Positions 14,901 through 23,900 of a DNA stretch of 26,475 nucleotides are shown here, piece after piece. The notes under the pieces were generated by a model. It searched no databases. It saw only the letters and a program-made list of their open reading frames with translations, and was not told the origin of the DNA. Both the position numbers and the translations under genes were made by a program. This DNA is from an uncultured bacterium (GTDB taxonomy: Bacteria; Patescibacteriota; Patescibacteriia; 2-12-FULL-60-25). The stretch is from the NCBI GenBank assembly GCA_937949995.1, contig CALFEO010000037.1, positions 1-26,475 of the forward strand, written 5' to 3'. The number at the start of each line of letters is the position of its first letter. The first letter of the stretch is position 1.

Positions 14901-17900
14901 GCTTTTATTTCTGCCGGTTTACTCCAGACTTCGGGGACTTTGGTTTTTAGTTGAAGGTTGTCTACGAATAAAGGCGTTGGCAAGCGTAAATCTTTTTGGA
15001 CGGCGGTAATGTTGGTTGGAAGATCTTCGCGTGAATAGGCGATGAATCGAACCGAATCATCGTTGAATCTGCGTCCTTTGGCACCGCCCAAGTCTTCAGA
15101 TCCCCAGAATTCAAAGCTGGTGAACACGCAGTCACTGTTTTTAGTACAACGAGATAAGGGATTGAACCCTTGGCAATAACCGGTGCCGTCATACAATTCC
15201 TTATATTGATCATTGGGATCATTCATGACGCAGGTACTGCAAGGTGGATATTCTTCGGGTCTCGGTGCAACATAATTGGTGCAAATAGTCATGTCACCGC
15301 ATTGCGCATATCTATGCGCATCCTCAAAAGCTTTGCGAATTGCCGTGTAACGCGCCGTGCCGCAAACCGCTATTTCGGTTGGGCATTCCGATGATTTTGC
15401 GGAGGGTATTTCGCATCTGGCATCAGCGTTAACAGCCGAGCCATCGCATCTATTCACGATCAAACCGGAGCCTTTGTCGCCGTTCCACATTCCAAGATTA
15501 AACTGTCTGGGCATAGCCTGCTTCAGATCCAAATCCACCAAGCCATCCATAGCAGTACCGTTATAAGTATAGCCGTCCATCACGGGATATATATTGGGTT
15601 GGCCGGGTGCCGGAGTTTTGATTTCAGGATATTTATCGAAATATGCTTGTAATAAATCAGAATGGGCAACCGGGGTATTGTTGAGCGGGCAAGACCATGT
15701 GTCGGAGCTGCTATTATAAGTAATGCCGGCGGAAGAGATTTCACTCATCATCACATCATAAGCCAATCCCCAGATATGGAAATGAAAATCCCAATAATTT
15801 AATCCCGAATCGGTATTTGCCGTTCTGTAGTTGTAATTCGGTTTTATCGGAAGTGTAAAATAACTATCCGTATTACTGCATTTAATCATTCTGAACTCCA
15901 TTACGGCATCAGATGGAGCGCCCCCGGAAACATTGATAGATAAATCCGAACGACAATCAAAATTAATTACAGAGCCATAACTGTTAGTTGTACGAATAAA
16001 ACAAGAACCGAAATCGGCCAATGGAATGGTGAAAGTTGCAAGCTGTTCAGAATCGGGGACGCAGGAAGAGAGAACCGGTTCGTAAAACGGATCTGCGGGA
16101 TCGCTGGGATTGTTGACCTTGCGCATGGCGGCGTTGTGGCAGACAGGGTCCACGTTGCGGGCCGGAGATGTAAAATCCTGACCGCAGGATAGACCGCGGT
16201 TGACGCCGGAAAGGGTGTTGCAGCGCCAGTTTTGGTTTTTCAGACCGACGTCTATATCGGGATTGCACTCCGCGTAATCACCGCATTCTTTTAATCCCTG
16301 CAGAGGCGAAGAGCCGGCGGTGCAAAGCTTGCCTTTTTGGGAACCGGAAACGCAGGCTGAATCCCAAGAATACACGGGGATGGGATCCCAGCGCCAGATT
16401 TTGTAGACTTTGGCAAAGAGGTTGGATAAAGGTACCCACGAATTTTGCTGGTTGAACAAGCTGGCGACCGTGACACCGGAATCGATGAAGGTTGGAGCTT
16501 TTTGCAAATCGCCGGAGAGCGGAACGCTGGCGCCGACCAGCATTGGTTCGGTGCCGATTTTGCCGGTTGCCAAAGAGGATCCAAACGGCGAATTGGGAGT
16601 ATCGTAACGCAAACCCAAGGTGGGCAACATGAAATTGCCGGCCGACCAGATGCGATCCATAAACGGAGCGCTTTCCCTGTTATCATCTTTAACCTGCGCG
16701 ACTTCACGGCACACATCCGAGCTGACAGTGTCGAGCCTCATATATAACCAACCCGGATCATTCATGCGGTTATCGGCGTTTAAGCAAGTGGTAAACCAGA
16801 AGCCGACAAATTGCCAAGGACCCTCCAAGCCGTTTTCCAGAGTTTCATCCGGAGGCAGGCTGTTGGTGTAGGAGTTGGCATTTTGAAATACGGCGCGGAT
16901 GGAGAAGTACGGCTGTGAAGAACGGCACTCCTCGGCGTAATATTGGGTGAATTGTTTTTTGAAATTGAATTGCTCCAATTTTTGCTTGTAGGTTGTTTCG
17001 GGCCAGATGAATTTGGGTTTGCTTTGATCTTGATAACCGGTTTCCCAAAATTTGTAATAACAGCTTCCGCCTCCCAAAACACAAGCCATCTTTTGCGGAT
17101 TGCCCTGCGCGTCTTGAAATACTGTTTCGGATGTTCTGTCGAGAATGCCCGCAAAGCGGCTGCTGAATTGATTGTAAAATTGCTGGGAATTGCTTTGAAT
17201 TTGCTGGAGGTAAGCGGAGCAAGAGAAATCAGCGCCCTCCATGGCATCCATGGCCACGTGCGACATGCCAACCCACTTGGGATTCCATTTGCAGGCAGAG
17301 CCCAAAGCATCGGGAACCAAGCTGAATTTAAACAAACCGTAATGATAATCGAAATATTTTTCGTCGATTCCCCAAATACCCGGACCGGCAGGAACAAAAT
17401 ATTCCATGTAAGAGTTGCTTACGGCATCGCCCGTCATAATCCATCGGCCTTCGTTGGGATTGGCATCGACTCGAGGTTCAATTCCGTGCTTAGCAACCTC
17501 AACGCCTTCACAAACCGAAGCCCTGCGGCAAGCGAAACGCAGATTTTGAGTGGCACCGGCTTTCATGACATTGCCTGCATCCGTGGTATCGCAACGCAAA
17601 GACGTACTCTCGGCGCCAACACTCTTTTCATCGTGTTTAATGCAATCCAACATTGGCGTGGATGGAGAGTAGCGATTCGTGGCTCCGTCGATAGCCGTAT
17701 TATTGTAATCACCTTGGTTGTAATACCAAACATCGGTGCGAGAGTAGCCAAGTTGACGCAAATTGCCTGGATTCCAAAAATCGGGGCCGGTCCAAGAGCC
17801 GAGATAATCATCATACCAAGTCAACCAAGACTCGGCTTTGGGGGTTTTGAGAGTTTGCTCGTTGGCTCCGCTGGCGCAATAGTATTCGCCGCTCCCCTGC

Positions 17901-20900
17901 GGAGGCAGATAGCCGGCTGTTGGCGAATGATGAGTAACATCATATTGACCGCCGATTACGTTTTGCGGACTCCAAGTTAAGCACGGTGCGCTGATTTGAT
18001 TGGAGTTGCCCGCACGGCTTTTATCGCGTTCCAAACAATAACCGTAACGGCCGTTTAATACCACCACATCCTGAATAGCACGGCAAACACCGCCGTCGCA
18101 AGCCTGCTCGGATAGAACGGCGCTGTTTACCTGCATGGAAACCAGCAGTTCGTTATTGGCATTGGTTGGAACATAACCGCCCGGGACACAAGCCTTGCCC
18201 GGAGTGTTTCCGCCGACGCAGACTCCAATGGAGGGCGATTGGCCGTATACCGAATAGTATTGATCCGCTCCCATGCCATAACGCACTTTGCGATAAGAAC
18301 AAGAACAATCTTCGCCGTAGACACAAGCCTGAGAGCCCTCGTAACCGGAAATCATCTTTGAGGGAATGGGCGGTTTGGAAGACATGTTCCACGTTTCAAC
18401 ATATTCGTTAGGCAAAGGCGACCCGGCCTCGGGGTAAAGCTGGCATTCGGGGGCGGGCATAAAGCTTTGCAAAGCCGTGTTGCGCGCGGAAACATTATCG
18501 TCCGTATAATACTTATATACATTGCCTATATCACGGCTTAAATCCTTGGCCGAAGCACTGACAGTTGAGGAAATAGCCTGCGGTTCATTGATGGCTAAAA
18601 CGCAAACGTTCTTGATGCCGTCGATATAACCTAAGCGACCCGTGCGCGTGTCTTTGCAGAGCGAGAGTCCGCATGTACCGCGAACATCGTAACCGTCACC
18701 GATATTTAAGAATTCGGAACAATCAGCGTCCGTACTGCAAATCGATCCTAAGTTTTGGCTCACAAACCATTGGTAATTATCACAGCCCGAGCCATTACAG
18801 CTGACCAGTACATGATCTCGGCAAACTTGGCTGGAGCCGGCGGCCGGATCATCGACTTCAATGATGTTGGGATTGGTCATGGAGACTTCGGCGACCAAGC
18901 GATTGTCCAATTTATACTGTTCGCGCAAATCGGCGGTAGGCATTATATCAGCGCCAACGGCACGAACTTTGATGTCGGGCATCAGATATTGATTGGGAAT
19001 GGCATAGCCCGAATAATCCATTGATCCGTAACCGATACGGCGGGAGCTGTAATTTTCGAGGTTGATAAATTGACCTTGCGATAAGAAATCCTCGGCTTCG
19101 CGGTTGGTGAATTTGGAGCAGAAGATATCCTCGCTTTGGGATCCTGATTTTTCGCAAAGTTCGAGCTCACTGCATTGATTCACGTATTTTTGCTGTGCCG
19201 GATCGTAAACAGTTTCGCCCGTGCGGCAACCCATCCAGCGGGCGCATTCGCGATCCAGTTGAACTTTGATGACCACATTGGAATCGTTTTGGCGTCCGCA
19301 GGAACCCACGGCAAAACCGCTGAAGTTGGACGGGGCGGCACCTTCGGCAAAAATTGCCTGACCCTCAAAGGCGCAATCGAGGTCAGATTCGCAAAGCAAG
19401 CCGGATTTTTCCAATTTAAGTTCGTAATCGATCAATTGTTTGGCATAAGTGAGAGTGTTGACCGGATTTAATTGCAACGAGCTCAATAGTTCTCCGGGAG
19501 TGGTTGGATTGGCACCGGAGGGCAGATCCATTAAAGAGAAGTTAACGCAAACTTTACAGTAAGGATTTTCGGGATCGTTTTTGCAGTCAACCGGAGTTTG
19601 CGCCGCACCGCGTTCGTCAACGGATTTTTGATACGTGGCTTTGCTGTTGGCTTGCATGTCGCCGATGCTCTTGTTGTTGAATAAGACACAGCCCGCGAGA
19701 GGATCGGCTTGGCCTCCGCAAGAACGCGTGTCGAGTTGACGGCTGTTGATGAGGAAGTAAGACCGGCCAAACGGGCGGGAGGGATCGGAAGTGTCGTTGG
19801 GATCGATGAATTCGGTGCATTCGCTTTGATTAACCGGGCAATGGCCAACCCAGCCCGAATAAGGATCTTCGGCTGTAAAGTAGGCGCCAAACGTATCCCC
19901 TCCTTTGAGGTAAGGAGATTTGGGCGGAGATTGGGTGCTGTCGCCGGGATAGCATGGAATATCGGTTCCGACTCTGAACCAGCCGCTGAAGGTACTGTTG
20001 GAATAAATGCCGATAGACGGGTCGGCGTTTAAAGCAACACCTTCGCGCCATTCGCAAGAATGTTCGCCCGGATTACGGAAATATTCGGTTACATTGCCGG
20101 ATTGGAATCTGTCGCAATGCAATTCATCTTTGCGGCAAGCGAGATTAAGAGAAGTATCGGATTTATAGTAAGCATCCCAATCGTGTTTAAGTAAAACGGT
20201 TTGGAATTCATAGATTATATCTTGAGTTTGCCAAACAACCGTATCACCTGGATCAACAATATAATCCGTGGGCTCGAGAGATAAACGGTTTTGCGCAAAA
20301 ACCGGTTTGCCGAAGGCACGGCAAGAATTTTGGCTCTCGTCGCAACGGGCGCGGAAATCGTCGATAGCGTAATAATAGCGCCAAGCCGGAGAGGTGACGA
20401 ACCAATCGCCGATATATTGATCTTCATAAGTACGGGCATCGCCATCGTTTCTTTGGCTGGGAGTATTGGTGCCCGAGATTGTGCGGTTTTCGCTGTATGG
20501 ACGAGGCATACCGCGGGTATCAACAAAAGCTTTACAACCGATACTGTCGGCACGGCAAAGACTGTTGAAGCTCTTGGCAAAAATTTGGTTGCCGGCACGG
20601 TCGGTATATTCGCGGCAGCCAAGCATGGCCCTGGGCTCGGGTGTGCCTTCGGGAGTGGTATCGCAAGCCGCGGGGATAACCCAACTGTTTTTCACCAAAA
20701 AGCGCACATCATTTAACTGATCCATCTTAACGGTATCAATAAACAAAGTACCCATGACATCCGGAGCGGAAATGGAGACAACCGGCTCCGCGCTTGATGA
20801 TTGGAATGGACCGAACTCGAAACGCTGCCAGATAACACCCGGGCGGAAAGTACCGACAACTTGGCCGTTAACGCTGACCGAGGCATCAACCGGATTTAAT

Positions 20901-23900
20901 CCTTTGGCCCAGAAGGAAATGCGATATAGAGTACCGGTGGAATTGATGGGGATTATGCGCTCGACTTGCACAGGAGAACCGGAAGCGGAATCGATCTTTA
21001 GAGAATAATCGCCGACCAGCACGGATTCTTCGGAACGGGAAAAAGCTGAGCCGGCGGTGGATTGAAAACCGGTCAAGCTTTCATCGGACATGAATGTTTC
21101 GTAATAAACTTGTACCGCATTACGGCCGGTTGGGCCCATGTAGGCACGACAGCCTCCGGCTTGCGCCGGGCAGGACGAGCTTTGAGCCGGCAAAGCGTAA
21201 TACATACACGAACCGGATTGAGCCACAAATTCGTGACCGCCCGTCATACTGCAATCAATTGCGGTTGAGTCATCTTTTCTGAATAAAGTACAACCCGCAT
21301 CCGAACTGACGGTTTGTGAATAATAACGATAATAAACATCTCCCTGCTCATCGTAGAATTGACGGCAATCGGGATCCATGCCCGATTTCCAGAGATCTTC
21401 GGTACAGGAATCGGGATCTTTGATGTCGCCATATTGAGCGCCCTTAAGCAAAATCTTGGGGCCCGTATCGGTTATGGATTCGGAAATCAAAGCCCATGTG
21501 CGCAATTCGTAGCCGGTTAAATCCGAACCTTCCCAAGTAAAGTAGGTGCGCGACAGTTCATTGGGCAGTTGGCATGAACGCAATGAATTGAAGTAAGCGA
21601 TTTGCTCGCCGCCGGATGCGGCCGGGCTCATGTTGGTAAAAGGTTCACAGCCGATATCTTGTACGGAACAAGATTGCGATTGACCCGGAATGATGTAAGC
21701 GGTTCCGGCATCATCAGGATCGTTGAATTGCGGGTAAGCGGGATCCTCGACCAAATCGAAAGCGGATGCCAATTTGCGGTATTCGCCGTAACCCGAGCAA
21801 ACATCAGGGCAATAATCGCGCGGACTTAAGATAGCGGGAATCTCCGGAGCCGAAGGATCTTCGACTTCCATATAACCCTGACAGCCGACCTCGGTTTCGC
21901 GGCAAACACGCGCAAAGTTTTTACACGAGGGATGATCGGTTGCATCGTTGCCGGTACACGAATATTCATCGGGTGCGATTTTAATAAACGCTTCGTCCAG
22001 AGCGGCAACGGTTTCGATATAATCATTCACATACTCCCCTTCTTCGAGCAAAATACCGTCGAAGTATAGAGAGGAGTAAGTTTCGCCTTGCAAATTAAGC
22101 ACCATTACCAAATCTTTTTGATTGGGACTTACAAATTGGCAGACTTGGCGGTTCCAATCTTGGGTAACGGCATCCGTATCAAAGGAGACCAAGCCGGTTG
22201 CGTTATTGCTTGAGCATTGCTCAAAAACAGCTTGAATGTTCAATGGAGTTTTAGCGGCATCATCTTTTTGGTAAACATAGAAAAATGCTCCGTTTTCGGC
22301 TGAATCGAGCTCGGCGCGGACATACATGCTTAATGTGTAATTACGATTAGGCTCGAGCCTGATTTCTTGAGTTGCGCCGTCCGGTTTTTGGCAATACTCA
22401 CTTGGAGTTACGCCGCTCCAAGCCTTAAAAGAATTGCCTCCGTAATAAGCCTGCGTATTTATTTCCGATAATTCATATTCGGCACCGCACTGACCGGCCA
22501 GATTCCATCCCGTGAATCCGCGGGTGATAAAATCGGAAGCGACTTCTTCGGTTACGATTTGTTCGAAAGAACTGTTGTTTATCAAATTCAAAGCCGGTGC
22601 ACCCGCCTCAACCTCGAGTACTTTGACGCAGCCCTCGGCAGAGCAAGGCTCGGCTCCGCCATCCAAATAAACGCGGGGGCCTTGAGTGAGGCTGCCGACC
22701 CAGAGGCCATCGGGAGAGGCGGTTGAGGTTACGTAGCGATCCAAGGCAAACCACATACAGCCGATGCTTTCTTCGGAGCAAGCACCGCGCTCCAAAGTGT
22801 AGCGCAGAGCGCTAAGCGATTGACCTTGTGATGAAGTGTAAGTACGGCAAGAAGCGTATTGCTCCAAACATTCCGGAGCCGAGAATTTGTAAACCGGCCG
22901 CTCGGCCAAACAATAACCGTAACCTTTATCGCACTCGCCGGCTTGATTGGTGCCAAGACAAGAAACCATATCTCCGCACTCTTCTTGGCGAGTTCCGACT
23001 TCGGGCATAATGGTATCGCCAAAACCTTTGGTACGGCATTGATAGCGAGGAGCGGTTAAAATCCAATTGGGATCGATAAGGTGGCACCAAGGATGATCTT
23101 TATCCATTTTGCCCTCCTCATTACAATCATAATAACCGTTAATCACAGTGCCGAGTGTTACATATTTGCCGTTGTGTTTGATGTTGTAAGGAGAATTGGC
23201 AGCCATCTCAAAGCCAATCGGCAAGATACGCGCCAAGCGTAATTTTTTGAGATTGCCCGCGCAGTATGCGCGCAGATAACAAGAGGGATCGGTATTGTTG
23301 GCAATATCGGTTTCGGGAATCAGCTCCCAAGCGGGATTCAAACCGGGCGCATTGGGAGAAAAGGTTGCGTTTTCCGAACCCACACCCGAAGCTTTGCCGA
23401 TGGTTAAAGCGCCTTCGCGCGCACCGAGTTTGATGGCGGTTGCCAAAGTTTGATCCATGGCACAATTCCATTTGCCGCGCAAAGGAGGACAGGATGAAAG
23501 CTCGGTAACCAAATCTTTATCTTCTTGAGTGAAGTACGAAGGAATAATGAAATCACCCAAAGACTTGGCAAAAGCTTGCCGTTCGAAATAATTATGCATT
23601 TCACCGGTGGAATCGACATTGTTCAATTCGCCAAAAGTAATCAGGTAGCGAGTCGCTCCTCCTACAGCCGTACCCATTGACGTTTCGGGATTAAAAATCT
23701 TTTCCAGCAAACCGAAAGCCAAACGATTTAAAAATGTTGAAAGAGTAAGAATACCCAAACCATTCATACCGGTCTCCCAAAATGCGGTAACCATGTAATC
23801 CTGTTGCTGTTCGTTGGATTTTTGCGCCATTAAAACAGGATCGACATTGCGCACAGACTCGTTGGCAACCATGCTCGGCCACTGAATGCGCTGTGTAATT

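Noticed and set aside
16943..17980. 345-aa plus-strand frame inside the giant gene
   Set aside because: Antisense to the Cys-rich frame, which has the signal peptide and domain structure; no SD or promoter is seen for it.
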